The translations under genes and the position numbers were made by a program. This document shows positions 26,253 to 34,760 of a stretch of 64,000 bases of DNA, piece by piece. The stretch lies in contig NZ_CBDDRA010000003.1 in assembly GCF_965232925.1 (NCBI RefSeq), positions 1-64,000 of the forward strand, written 5' to 3'. The stretch is from Tumidithrix helvetica. Lineage in GTDB: Bacteria > Cyanobacteriota > Cyanobacteriia > Pseudanabaenales > Pseudanabaenaceae. A model generated the notes under the pieces. It saw nothing but the letters and a program-made list of their open reading frames with translations. It was not told the DNA's origin and made no database searches. Position 1 is the stretch's first letter; every line of letters begins with the position of its first letter.

Positions 26253-27617
26253 ATGATTACCTGTCCTAGATGTGGCTTTGAAAATCCTGCTAGTAACAAG
26301 TTTTGTCAAAACTGCGGTGTCAATCTAGCGATCGCCATCGATCCCCTGCCACCTGCAACAGAGACAGAGGCAGAGATATCCATAGCATCTGCAATCGCAC
26401 CACCCCAATCCCCTAAATTTGATTTAACTGCTAATGCAACCACCTTAGATGTGGTAGATGAGCTCATTCTCGAAGCGATCGCCTTAGAGTCAGCTTCTGC
26501 AATGGATGCCGAAAAAGATTTGGCTGAGGCTGAAAATCATCAAACCGCTCGAACTGCCGAACCTCTAATAGAATTCTCACTGGAATCTACACCAAAAGCA
26601 ATCGCACCAGAAGTTACTCGTGAGACACCATCCGATTTGGTGGTAGATCGGTCAAACGCTCGGGAGATCCTTCCAGCACAGGAGGAATTATCACCATCGA
26701 ATAACAGTCAATCAGCAACTTTAATTACCCCACTTGGACAGCCTTCTACCCCCGCAACCATGCGTCTTAAATCGCTCAAGTACGCAGGTATGACTGATGT
26801 GGGTAAACTGAGAGATCATAATGAAGACGACTTTATGATTTGTCATCAGGTTATGACTTCAGCAGGCAAAGATCGAGAAATCAACCAAAATTGTCGATCG
26901 CTGTTTGTTCTCTGTGATGGTATGGGTGGTCATGATAGTGGAGAGGTGGCAAGTGCAATGGCGATCGCCAGTATTACCAATCAGTTTCAACCCTTTTGGT
27001 CAGATAAACTACCTGGTGAGCAAAAGTTAAGAGATATTATTCTTGTTACCAATCAAGAAATTTACGATCGCAACGAGCAAGAATTACGTAGCGAACTGGG
27101 AAGAATGGGAACAACGCTGGCAATCTTGGCACTTCATAATACAGAAGTAGCGATCGCTCATGTGGGGGACAGTCGAATTTACAAGATTACCCATAGTTTT
27201 ATAGAAAAAGATGACCCGAAATCAGCATCAGAAGCAAAACTAGAACAAATCACCCGCGATCATGAAGTGGCAAATCGTTTGATCGATCAAGGGGTTGATG
27301 CTGAGGTCGCGATCGCAAGGTTTGATGCCCACCAGTTGACACAGGCAATTGGGCCCAATGCTAATCTCCACCTTAGTCCTTCGATTCAATTTTTCTCGGT
27401 TTGCGAACCAACGTTGTTTTTACTTTGTTCGGATGGGCTATGTGATAACGATGTGGTGGAGCAAAACTGGCAAACCCATTTGCTTCCCTTGCTTTCTCCC
27501 GATGCCGATCTCCAGGAAGGGGTAAAAGAATTAATTACTTTAGGTAACGACCTTAACGGTCACGATAACATCACTGCTATTCTTATTAACTGCCAGGTTG
27601 AACCCATAAGCCCATGA
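26253..27617 (+). CDS. PP2C-type Ser/Thr phosphatase with zinc ribbon
   Basis: About 454 aa. The N-terminus is a zinc ribbon (CPRCG and CQNCG, 13 residues apart), then an acidic low-complexity linker to about residue 170, then a PP2C domain: DVGKLRDHNEDDF, LFVLCDGMGGHDSGEVAS with metal-binding aspartates, MGTTLAIL, AHVGDSRIY, SDGLCD and GHDNITAIL. It would remove phosphates from Ser/Thr using two metal ions. The ATG at 26253 starts just before the ribbon; a TTG at 26211 is in frame. It overlaps the kinase gene by four bases, so the pair probably forms an opposing switch. Confidence 0.9.
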   Translation: MITCPRCGFENPASNKFCQNCGVNLAIAIDPLPPATETEAEISIASAIAPPQSPKFDLTANATTLDVVDELILEAIALESASAMDAEKDLAEAENHQTARTAEPLIEFSLESTPKAIAPEVTRETPSDLVVDRSNAREILPAQEELSPSNNSQSATLITPLGQPSTPATMRLKSLKYAGMTDVGKLRDHNEDDFMICHQVMTSAGKDREINQNCRSLFVLCDGMGGHDSGEVASAMAIASITNQFQPFWSDKLPGEQKLRDIILVTNQEIYDRNEQELRSELGRMGTTLAILALHNTEVAIAHVGDSRIYKITHSFIEKDDPKSASEAKLEQITRDHEVANRLIDQGVDAEVAIARFDAHQLTQAIGPNANLHLSPSIQFFSVCEPTLFLLCSDGLCDNDVVEQNWQTHLLPLLSPDADLQEGVKELITLGNDLNGHDNITAILINCQVEPISP

Positions 27618-28759
27618 TTTCTCTGAACCTGTGGCGATCGCAAAATCAACCCGAAATTATTCATACATGGACGTTCCATCATAATCCTGTAATCAAGATC
27701 GGTCGGGCTCTTGACAATCATGTCGTAATTTCTCATCCTGCGGTATCTCGCTATCATTTGGAACTGCGGTGCAATGCCAAGGGATGGAACCTGACCAATT
27801 TGAGTGTTAATAATACATTCATGCGAGGACAGCCCGTTCACTACATCACCCTGCCTAGCGAAGCACTGATTCAGCTATCGACGGTGGGACCAAATCTTCT
27901 GATCAAGGTGCTGCCTGACTGCACGCATATGGGAAATGTGCCTGAAAGTATGTTTTGTCGTTACTGTGGTGCTCCCTTAAAGGCAATCAAGACAATCCAA
28001 GATTACCAAGTAATTCGCATCTTGGGACAGGGTGGCATGGGAACGACCTATCAAGTTTGGCAGGGCGGTCAAGTCCAAGTGCTCAAAGAAATGAATGCAG
28101 ATATGGCAGAAAACCCTAAAGCAAAGGAGTTATTTGAGCGTGAAGCCCGAGCTATCCGCCTTCTCAAACATTCTGGAATTCCTAGATTTGACAAGTACTT
28201 TGTCCACGATCGCCATCCCTATCTGGTAATGGAAATGATCTACGGACAGGACCTAGAGAAATGGGTAAGAGAGAAAGGTGTCGTTCCAATTAAGCAGGCG
28301 ATCGCTTGGATGGTGCAGCTATGCGAAATTCTCAACTACCTCCATACCCAAGCTCCCCCTATAATTCATCGCGATGTTAAACCCGCAAACCTACTGATTC
28401 GGCATACAGATCGGGCGTTGATCTTGATTGACTTTGGTGCAGTCAAAGAAATAGGTACGCCGTCGAGTACGCGTATTGGTGCGCCTAGTTACTGCCCAAT
28501 CGAACAGGCAAAAGGCCATGCGGTGATTCAATCCGATCTCTATGCGATCGCACCAACCTTAATCTACTTACTCACAGGTGACGATCCCGCTGCTTATTTG
28601 GAAGATCGAGGCATAGGAATGCGCTTTTATTGCGATCGCATCGCTCAAATTCCTGCTGTGCTGACAAAGATCGTTGTGAAGCTAAGTGCACCTGCACCCA
28701 GCGATCGCTACCAAACTGCGATAGAAGTTGCTGAGGCATTGCAGTCTATCCTCAATTGA
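27614..28759 (+). CDS. FHA-domain Ser/Thr protein kinase
   Basis: 381 aa in three parts: an FHA phosphothreonine-binding domain (IGRALDNHVVISHPAVSRYH), a small Cys ribbon (CTHMGNVPESMFCRYCG), and a Hanks-type kinase domain with LGQGGMGTTYQV, the Lys in VLKEM, HRDVKPANLL, DFGAVKE and APSYCPIEQ in the activation segment. It lacks any membrane helix, so it is cytosolic. The start ATGA overlaps the PP2C stop. Its FHA domain may recognise its own phosphorylated form or that of a target which PP2C resets. It converges with the SagB-type gene with five bases between. Confidence 0.92.
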   Translation: MISLNLWRSQNQPEIIHTWTFHHNPVIKIGRALDNHVVISHPAVSRYHLELRCNAKGWNLTNLSVNNTFMRGQPVHYITLPSEALIQLSTVGPNLLIKVLPDCTHMGNVPESMFCRYCGAPLKAIKTIQDYQVIRILGQGGMGTTYQVWQGGQVQVLKEMNADMAENPKAKELFEREARAIRLLKHSGIPRFDKYFVHDRHPYLVMEMIYGQDLEKWVREKGVVPIKQAIAWMVQLCEILNYLHTQAPPIIHRDVKPANLLIRHTDRALILIDFGAVKEIGTPSSTRIGAPSYCPIEQAKGHAVIQSDLYAIAPTLIYLLTGDDPAAYLEDRGIGMRFYCDRIAQIPAVLTKIVVKLSAPAPSDRYQTAIEVAEALQSILN

Positions 28760-28764
28760 TCCGA

Positions 28765-30498
28765 TTACCTCGGTCTACCCAACGTTGTGATATAGAGAAC
28801 TGCCTCATCACTGGGAATACCTAATACTTCATTGACTTGATTATCGAAAAAGCCACCAATGCCACTGACGCCAAGACCGAGATGAATTGCCGCTAAGTTA
28901 AGGCGCTGCCCTAAATGGCCGGCATCCATATGTAAATAGCGATAGACGCGATCGCCATACTTCTTCACAGCTTGCTTTAAATCTGCGGTATGAAATAAAA
29001 CTGCTCCAGCAGTTCGCCCTAAATCTTGCCCTAAGCAAAGATAGTGCAGTTCGCGGCGAAAATTTTTAAAGCGGATTTGACGCAATTCCTGTGAATTGGG
29101 CGCGTAATAGTAGCAACCCTCTTCTAGACCAGTCACAGAGGAAACTGCGATAAATGTCTCAATTAAGCTGAGATCGAAATAGGTAGAATTGTTTTCTAAT
29201 GGATCGTACAGCCCCTGATCGGCATAGTGTTGGGGCTGATAGGTAAAATCCAAGACTGCCTTTAGCTCTGCTAGTTCTAAAGCGGTTCCACTATATTCTC
29301 TCGTCGAACGTCGCCGTAAGATCGTGCTTTCTAAATCTTCCAACTCATCCCCCCAGTGAATTGGTTCTGTCTCCATTCCTACCTTCGTACAAAAGGGGAA
29401 ATTATACTTATCGGTTCTGGAACTGGCTTCAGTGACTCGGTCGTGCTTGCGATCGCTTTCTATCTGAGCATCTCGATCGCCGACTGTTAACCACTGACTT
29501 TTAACACTCGAACTTTTACCACTGGAACTTTGGCCGCCAACAATCTGTGTAGCCTGATGGAAATAGCCCAAAAGCTCACCATCGGGGATGTAAGGATAAT
29601 CTGTTTTTGTGTTTGATGGGAGAGCAGTCAGAGCCGATCCAAGCAATGGAACTGTATCCTCATCATTTTGGGTCTTATCCGCAGGGGCATTCTCCTCATC
29701 CTTTTCAGGAGGGATAGACTGCCTTGGTTTTGCGCCCCTTGCTTCTTGACCTCGGGCACTTAATTCTTCATCTTGTAAATCGACTAGTGGAATCACTGCG
29801 ATCGCACCTTCCTGTGTCGTGTCTAGGTATAGCAATCGGTTCAAGGCTTCATCTTCAAAGCCTCCCATAAAATAGGCGCGAAAATCGTTAAGCGCCGAAG
29901 CTAGTTTAATATTTCCAAGCAAATGCCCCGTATCTAAGAAAATACGCCGATAGGCACGATCTTGGTAGCGCCAAGCCGATCGAAAAAATACAGCGGTTGT
30001 GGCGATCGCAATACGCGTTTGTGACAAAGCTGGGTGACTAAAACAAGCCTCCTGTAATGACTGCCAAACATGGCGATCGCTCCAAAACTGAATCAAGATG
30101 TGGGTACGCGGCTGATAGTTATATAATCCCGCAGGCAGTAACGCTGTCCCCCCAGAAATAATATAGATCTCCGCTGGATATAGCCCTCCCGCCGATGGAG
30201 CCGATCTTAAATAGAGTGGATCTCCCATCATGGTTGGAACTCTTGCGGTCAAACCATAGCTACAAAGCAGTAACCGTGAGAGTCTTTGCCATCGACTGAC
30301 GAGCAAACCATCCATGTCGGACTGAATGGGCTCTGTTAAAAAAACTTTGAGGTCGTAGACCGTGCCAAATTTATATTCTTTATAGGGTGAAGGCTGCGTG
30401 CTCCAATCTAAACCCTGACTTTTCGCTGAGATCGTTTCTGGATCGTATTTGGTGCGTTCGTGATAATGCTCAGCGATCGACATTGGTTGTTCTGACAT
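28765..30498 (-). CDS. SagB/ThcOx-type dehydrogenase with two nitroreductase domains
   Basis: 577 aa. Two FMN-type nitroreductase domains occur in tandem: the first (about residues 60-235) has SAPSAGGLYPAEIYI, the second (about 385-577) has RRRSTREYSG, GCYYYAPNSQEL and AIHLGLGVSGIGGFF. Between them is a hydrophilic, low-complexity linker of about 110 residues rich in Glu, Asp, Ser and Lys. SagB relatives oxidise azolines to azoles in peptide natural products, but no YcaO, precursor or protease gene is near. It may therefore act in other redox chemistry, as many cyanobacterial members seem to. The substrate is unknown. Confidence 0.85.
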   Translation of the reverse strand: MSEQPMSIAEHYHERTKYDPETISAKSQGLDWSTQPSPYKEYKFGTVYDLKVFLTEPIQSDMDGLLVSRWQRLSRLLLCSYGLTARVPTMMGDPLYLRSAPSAGGLYPAEIYIISGGTALLPAGLYNYQPRTHILIQFWSDRHVWQSLQEACFSHPALSQTRIAIATTAVFFRSAWRYQDRAYRRIFLDTGHLLGNIKLASALNDFRAYFMGGFEDEALNRLLYLDTTQEGAIAVIPLVDLQDEELSARGQEARGAKPRQSIPPEKDEENAPADKTQNDEDTVPLLGSALTALPSNTKTDYPYIPDGELLGYFHQATQIVGGQSSSGKSSSVKSQWLTVGDRDAQIESDRKHDRVTEASSRTDKYNFPFCTKVGMETEPIHWGDELEDLESTILRRRSTREYSGTALELAELKAVLDFTYQPQHYADQGLYDPLENNSTYFDLSLIETFIAVSSVTGLEEGCYYYAPNSQELRQIRFKNFRRELHYLCLGQDLGRTAGAVLFHTADLKQAVKKYGDRVYRYLHMDAGHLGQRLNLAAIHLGLGVSGIGGFFDNQVNEVLGIPSDEAVLYITTLGRPR

Positions 30499-30621
30499 GG
30501 GATTTTAGGTGCTGCAAACGCGCGAATAAAAATGCGCTAAATAATGCACAGATTGAGAATGTTAAGATTATATGCCTTGAGCGATCTGGATATCAGAAAT
30601 CATTAATCTCTGTAGCAACCT

Positions 30622-30972
30622 ATGGCAACTTGGACATGTATTCAACACTGTGGCGCTTGTTGTCATCTCGATCCGCAAGATCGCCCCGACCTAGAGGACT
30701 ATCTTACCAATACCGAACTCGATCTATACCTAAGTATGGTCGGTGAAGATGGCTGGTGTATAAACTTTGACCATACCACTCGCCAATGTGAGATTTACGA
30801 AATCAGACCAAGGTTTTGCCGTGTGGAGGCTCCTATTTTTCAAGACATGTTTGGCATCGAGCCAGATGAACTCAATGATTTTGCAATTCAGTGCTGCCGC
30901 GAACAGATTGAAGCCGTACATGGCGATCGCTCGCTCGAACAAATCCGATTTGAACAGGCGATCGGTTTTTAA
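30622..30972 (+). CDS. YkgJ-family cysteine-cluster protein
   Basis: 116-aa protein with the Zn/Fe-chelating pattern TCIQHCGACC near the start, then GWCINFD, RQCEIYEIRPRFCR and a C-terminal QCC. These eight to nine cysteines match the YkgJ (UPF0153) family, thought to bind a metal ion; function unknown. It diverges from the SagB-type gene with about 120 bp between starts, so the two may share regulation. Confidence 0.88.
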   Translation: MATWTCIQHCGACCHLDPQDRPDLEDYLTNTELDLYLSMVGEDGWCINFDHTTRQCEIYEIRPRFCRVEAPIFQDMFGIEPDELNDFAIQCCREQIEAVHGDRSLEQIRFEQAIGF

Positions 30973-31101
30973 GACAACTAAATATTAAGAAACGTAATAC
31001 ATTTAAATAGATACAGCATGATATGCTAGTCAAAAATGTAGCAAAAAGTACAGAATCCTAGTATCTAAACTAGACGAAGAGACTAAAAGGGGGAAGCCAA
31101 C

Positions 31102-31428
31102 ATGGATGCCACGATTGATTTATGCCAATACACTTCTGAAATTTGTAATGCCTATCCCAGCCTTACAGAATGTCGTGTTGACCTATGGTTGGTAAATTTA
31201 GCAGGTTTGGCTTATTGCCACCAACCCGCCATTGGTTATGCCCCAACTAACCAGCCTGAAAATGAGGCTCAACTCAATACTGCGCCCATAAGCTACGCTT
31301 ACCCAGCCAGATTAGCCGCGATCGCTAAAAGAGCAGAGAGACAAATGTCAAAACAAATGTCCCTCACCGAGCTAGAACCAGATCGAGAAACTGCCTGGTC
31401 TAATCGCTTTATGCCTAAAGAGTTTTGA
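31102..31428 (+). CDS. Conserved-looking small hypothetical protein
   Basis: 108 aa, soluble, with an ATG preceded by AAAGGGGGA. Features: four cysteines in the first 60 residues, DLWLVNLAGLAYCHQPAIGY and a basic helix ARLAAIAKRAERQMSKQM. I do not recognise a family. Codon use and a HIP1 core in the reading frame look like the rest of the genome, which favours a real gene. Confidence 0.55.
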   Translation: MDATIDLCQYTSEICNAYPSLTECRVDLWLVNLAGLAYCHQPAIGYAPTNQPENEAQLNTAPISYAYPARLAAIAKRAERQMSKQMSLTELEPDRETAWSNRFMPKEF

Positions 31429-31532
31429 TTCGGTGATATCCTCTCACGCTGACTTTGGTATGAGTGCAGTTTAAGTTTCCTAAGAATCACTGGGATCTAA
31501 ATTATTCCCACAGAGCGATCTCTCCCCTTCCT

Positions 31533-31814
31533 TCACTTTCGTGATCTGATACAAAGTCCATGAACTCCAAGACTTCCTAAAATAGCACTTTGGAGAGTCC
31601 AAACCCCTTCAGCAAAGAGGTTGATTCGATGAATATTCTGTTGGGTTTCAGCAATAAACAAAGTTGTCATATCAGGTGAACTTTTGGAAATCTTTGCAAA
31701 TTTAATATATGCCTGTTGCAAAGCATCCCAATCAATCAGAGCGTTGTAACCAAATACAATAACTCCTATGAAACCGATAAAAGCGATTGAAGAGAGAGCT
31801 ATGAGTCTCAGCAT
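31533..31814 (-). CDS. Small membrane-anchored hypothetical protein
   Basis: 93 aa with one N-terminal hydrophobic helix (LIALSSIAFIGFIGVIVFGY), a soluble middle, and a second weakly hydrophobic stretch near AILGSLGVHGL before a basic tail RSRK. No family recognised. It is flanked by repeat copy C upstream of its start, and no partner gene is adjacent. Confidence 0.45.
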   Translation of the reverse strand: MLRLIALSSIAFIGFIGVIVFGYNALIDWDALQQAYIKFAKISKSSPDMTTLFIAETQQNIHRINLFAEGVWTLQSAILGSLGVHGLCIRSRK

Positions 31815-31856
31815 AAATTAATCTGACATCAATATGGGAATCCGCCGTAAATTGTA

Positions 31857-31957
31857 GTACCATTTTAAAAAAGTAATGCGATGCATTGTATTTGAAAGAC
31901 CTTGCTACGCGCGGTCTTCAAACCTCGATTTGCTGCAAATTCAGGTGAAATTGGTAT
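31857..31957 (+). repeat. Dispersed palindromic element, copy C
   Basis: Same orientation as copy A, from GTACCA to TGGTAT. The inner stem reads AATGC-GAT-GCATT where copy A has GATGC-AAC-GCATC, a paired G-C to A-T change. The outer arms are partly decayed. It lies twelve bases beyond the stop of the PLP lyase gene and upstream of the small membrane-protein gene. Confidence 0.8.
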
Positions 31958-31968
31958 AAGGATTAAAA

Positions 31969-33267
31969 TCAAAGGCTAAAATTTTCTAGGGCGATCGCAA
32001 TATGCGTCCAAGTTGTACCTCCTTGCAAAAATACCGTATAGGGCGGACGTAAAGGCCCATCAGCGGATAGTTCGGAAGTACTGCCATCGACAAAAGTTCC
32101 ACCTGCCATCACCAGTTCGCTAACATAGCCCGGCATATTGCCAGGTACGGGGTCTACATAGGAGTCAATCGGTGAAAAGCGTTGCACGTTGCGACAGAAC
32201 TTCACTAACTTTTCGGGGTCTCCCAACTGAATGGATTGAATCACGTCGCGTCGCGGCGCAAATGGCAAAGGATTGACTGGATAGCCAAGGCGATCGAACA
32301 CATAGGCAGCGAGATGATTCCCTTTCATCGCTTCTCCTACCATCTGCGGTGCGAGGAATAACCCCTGAAATAGCAGGCGATGCTGATCGAAGGTAGCGCC
32401 CCCCGAAGTTCCAATCCCCGGTGCTGTCAGGCGATTTGCCGCAGCATTGACATATTCGGCTTTCCCAGCCACGTAGCCCCCTGCCGTAACGATCGTACCA
32501 CCAGGGTTTTTAATCAGAGAACCTGCGATTAAATCTGCTCCCACGGCTGTTGGTTCCAAGGTTTCCACAAACTCGCCATAGCAGTTGTCAACAAAACAGA
32601 CTGTATTGGGATTTTGCTGTTTAACTATTTGAATAATCTTGGCAATATCCGCGATTGCTAAACTCTGTCGCCAGTCATAACCACAGGAACGCTGAATCAA
32701 AACCATGCGGGTTTCTGGTTTGACCGCAGTTGCCAGAGCTTCCCAATCAACTTCACCTGAGGCAGTCAGATCGACTTTACGATAGCGAACACCGAAATCC
32801 TTGAGAGAACCATTTAAGGCATTATTTGGAATATCTTCTCCATGTTTAGAATCCTCGCTTGTTTCAACACCGATCACCTCCTCTAGCGTATCGTAGGGAG
32901 CGCCCACCACGGACAATAGTTCATCCCCAGGACGTAAAATTCCAAATAAGCAGCAAGCGATCGCATGGGTTCCAGAAACGTACTGAACGCGCACAGTAGC
33001 AGCTTCTGCGCCCATGACTTGAGCGTAAACGAGATCGAGAACTTCTCTACCCATATCGTTATGTCCGTATCCTGAGACACTGGCAAAATGATGCGCTCCC
33101 ACGCGATGGTTGCGAAATGCTTGCAAGACACGATCTAGGTTATGTTTTACCTGTCGGTCAATTGCGGTGAATGTTGGGGCGAGGTCGGCGATCGCCTGTT
33201 CGATTAATGCTGCCATTTTTTCATTCTTGGCGGAACCGCTGATGGCATCATTCATCTTCGTAATCAT
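31969..33267 (-). CDS. Methionine gamma-lyase-like PLP protein (PF06838)
   Basis: 432-aa fold-type I PLP enzyme of the family annotated as aluminium-resistance or methionine gamma-lyase-like. It has FASVSGYGHNDMGREVLD, VRVQYVSGTHAIACCLFG, FVDNCYGEFVE and the presumed PLP lysine in SLIKNPGGTI. The actual substrate is not established for the family. Its start overlaps the 3' end of the MgtC gene by about 20 bases, so the two are translationally linked. Confidence 0.87.
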   Translation of the reverse strand: MITKMNDAISGSAKNEKMAALIEQAIADLAPTFTAIDRQVKHNLDRVLQAFRNHRVGAHHFASVSGYGHNDMGREVLDLVYAQVMGAEAATVRVQYVSGTHAIACCLFGILRPGDELLSVVGAPYDTLEEVIGVETSEDSKHGEDIPNNALNGSLKDFGVRYRKVDLTASGEVDWEALATAVKPETRMVLIQRSCGYDWRQSLAIADIAKIIQIVKQQNPNTVCFVDNCYGEFVETLEPTAVGADLIAGSLIKNPGGTIVTAGGYVAGKAEYVNAAANRLTAPGIGTSGGATFDQHRLLFQGLFLAPQMVGEAMKGNHLAAYVFDRLGYPVNPLPFAPRRDVIQSIQLGDPEKLVKFCRNVQRFSPIDSYVDPVPGNMPGYVSELVMAGGTFVDGSTSELSADGPLRPPYTVFLQGGTTWTHIAIALENFSL

Positions 33268-33838
33268 CCTCGTAATCTTCTGTATAAATATCTTGCTTTT
33301 GTCTAAGCCTGCCTGTAGATTTACTCACCTTAATCGATGGGGAGCGATCGGCAAGAGAAGGAATCCGACCTTCTAAATATTTGATCAGCTTGAGCGTAAA
33401 TAAGGTAAAGACAGCGCCAATTAAACCGATCGCATACAAACCCGAACCCACTGCCACGCCCAAAGCCGCAGACACCCAAATCGCAGCGGCTGATGTTAAT
33501 CCATGCACCTTTACAGTGCTGCGTTTAGTCTCGCGATTGTTCATGGATTGGTGCAAAATTTCACCCGCCCCCAAAAAACCGATACCAGCAGTGACTCCTT
33601 GAATCACTCGACTGAGCGCATCGGGATTGGGATGTCCGCCAAATCCTCCTACATGGAGTGGAACCATTACAAATAGGGTCGAACCAAAACTAACTAGCAT
33701 GTGCGTGCGTAGCCCTGCTGGTTTATGGGCAAGTTGCCTTTCCCAACCAATCAGCCCCCCAACAAATAGGGACAAACTGAGTTTGCAAATTACGATCAAC
33801 CAATCATCCATCAAGAATGCATAGCCCCAAGTCATCAA
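33248..33838 (-). CDS. MgtC/SapB-family membrane protein
   Basis: 196-aa protein with about five membrane helices and the family signatures GGLIGWERQLAHKPAGLRTHMLV and AGIGFLGAGEIL, TVKVHGLTSAAAIWVSAALG. MgtC-type proteins influence magnesium/phosphate homeostasis and survival at low Mg; transport is not proven. It ends in a strongly acidic tail, TEDYEDDYEDE, instead of the usual C-terminal ACT-like domain. It is followed, with overlap, by the PLP lyase gene. Confidence 0.9.
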   Translation of the reverse strand: MMTWGYAFLMDDWLIVICKLSLSLFVGGLIGWERQLAHKPAGLRTHMLVSFGSTLFVMVPLHVGGFGGHPNPDALSRVIQGVTAGIGFLGAGEILHQSMNNRETKRSTVKVHGLTSAAAIWVSAALGVAVGSGLYAIGLIGAVFTLFTLKLIKYLEGRIPSLADRSPSIKVSKSTGRLRQKQDIYTEDYEDDYEDE

Positions 33839-33942
33839 TATTTCTAGCTTGAACAGTTTATCCTGAAAGCATTACCAATCGCTTAACAATAATGGCACAG
33901 GCAGTTCAGCTTTACATCTCCCATTTTATAATCAGTTTTTAT

Positions 33943-34048
33943 CTGGTAATTCCAATTGGAATTGGAATTGCAACAGATGGGGATTTGAGTTCCGCGCTCC
34001 ACAAGATCTTTCAACAAAGCGGCGATGCTGCTTTGTTGAAAATGGGAT
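33943..34048 (-). repeat. Dispersed palindromic element, copy D
   Basis: Copy B orientation, most divergent of the well-formed copies. Arms are TTTCAACAAAGC (34009-34020) and GCTTTGTTGAAA (34030-34041), perfectly paired although changed from copy A/B (TTTTCAAAAA and TTTTTGAAAA). The left edge has a short GGAATT-type expansion (CCAATTGGAATTGGAATT). It ends about 30 bases before the Uma2 start. Confidence 0.75.
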
Positions 34049-34079
34049 AAAATGCTTAAACTTACAATTTCTAACGATT

Positions 34080-34712
34080 ATGGTTTTTGCTAACTCCATA
34101 TCCCCAGAAACCATTCTCGAAAATGGTGACAAGCTCAATCGAGAGGAATTTGAGCGCCGATATGCAGCATCAAACATCAAAAAAGCAGAACTAATCGAAG
34201 GAATTGTATACGTGGCATCTCCCCTGCGCTTCATCCCTCACGGCAAACCTCACAGTAACATCGTTACTTGGCTGGGGACATACCAAGCCGCGATCGCTGG
34301 GCTAGAAGTTGGGATCGAACCGACGGTAAGGCTCGATCGCGACAACGAACCTCAACCCGATGCCGTACTATTCCGTTTAGGTGGCAATGCCCAAATCGAT
34401 TCCGATGGTTACATTACTGGCGCACCAGAGCTAATTGCCGAAATTGCAGCAAGTACGGTTTCCTACGATCTCCACAGTAAAAAACGCATCTACGAACGCA
34501 ATGGCGTCAAGGAATACATTGTCTGGCGCACCTTAGATCGACAAATCGATTGGTTTATTTTAGAAAACAGTACCTATAGAAACCTAGAACCCGATACAGC
34601 AGGAATTATCCGCAGTCGAGAATTTCAGGGTTTGTGGCTAAATGTCAATGCACTTCTAAACAACGATATGGCAGAAACTCTTAAAACATTACAGACTGGC
34701 ATGGCAAGTTAA
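34080..34712 (+). CDS. Uma2-family endonuclease-like protein
   Basis: 210-aa protein of the Uma2/DUF820 group with a PD-(D/E)xK nuclease-like core: KKAELIEGIVYV, EPQPDAVLF, ELIAEIAASTVSYDL and KKRIYERNGVKEYIVW. These families are abundant in cyanobacteria, often of unknown role, and sometimes mobile-element associated. Repeat copy D lies directly upstream and may hold or interrupt its promoter. Confidence 0.85.
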   Translation: MVFANSISPETILENGDKLNREEFERRYAASNIKKAELIEGIVYVASPLRFIPHGKPHSNIVTWLGTYQAAIAGLEVGIEPTVRLDRDNEPQPDAVLFRLGGNAQIDSDGYITGAPELIAEIAASTVSYDLHSKKRIYERNGVKEYIVWRTLDRQIDWFILENSTYRNLEPDTAGIIRSREFQGLWLNVNALLNNDMAETLKTLQTGMAS

Positions 34713-34716
34713 TCAA

Positions 34717-34743
34717 TCCCAAATGGCCTATATCAACTTGGGA
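34717..34743. terminator. Weak stem between Uma2 and decarboxylase genes
   Basis: TCCCAA (34717-34722) and TTGGGA (34738-34743) can pair, extended by flanking A and T to seven pairs, between two converging genes. There is no T run, so terminator function is uncertain. Confidence 0.3.
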
Positions 34744-34760
34744 TATAAGCTCGCGATCGC

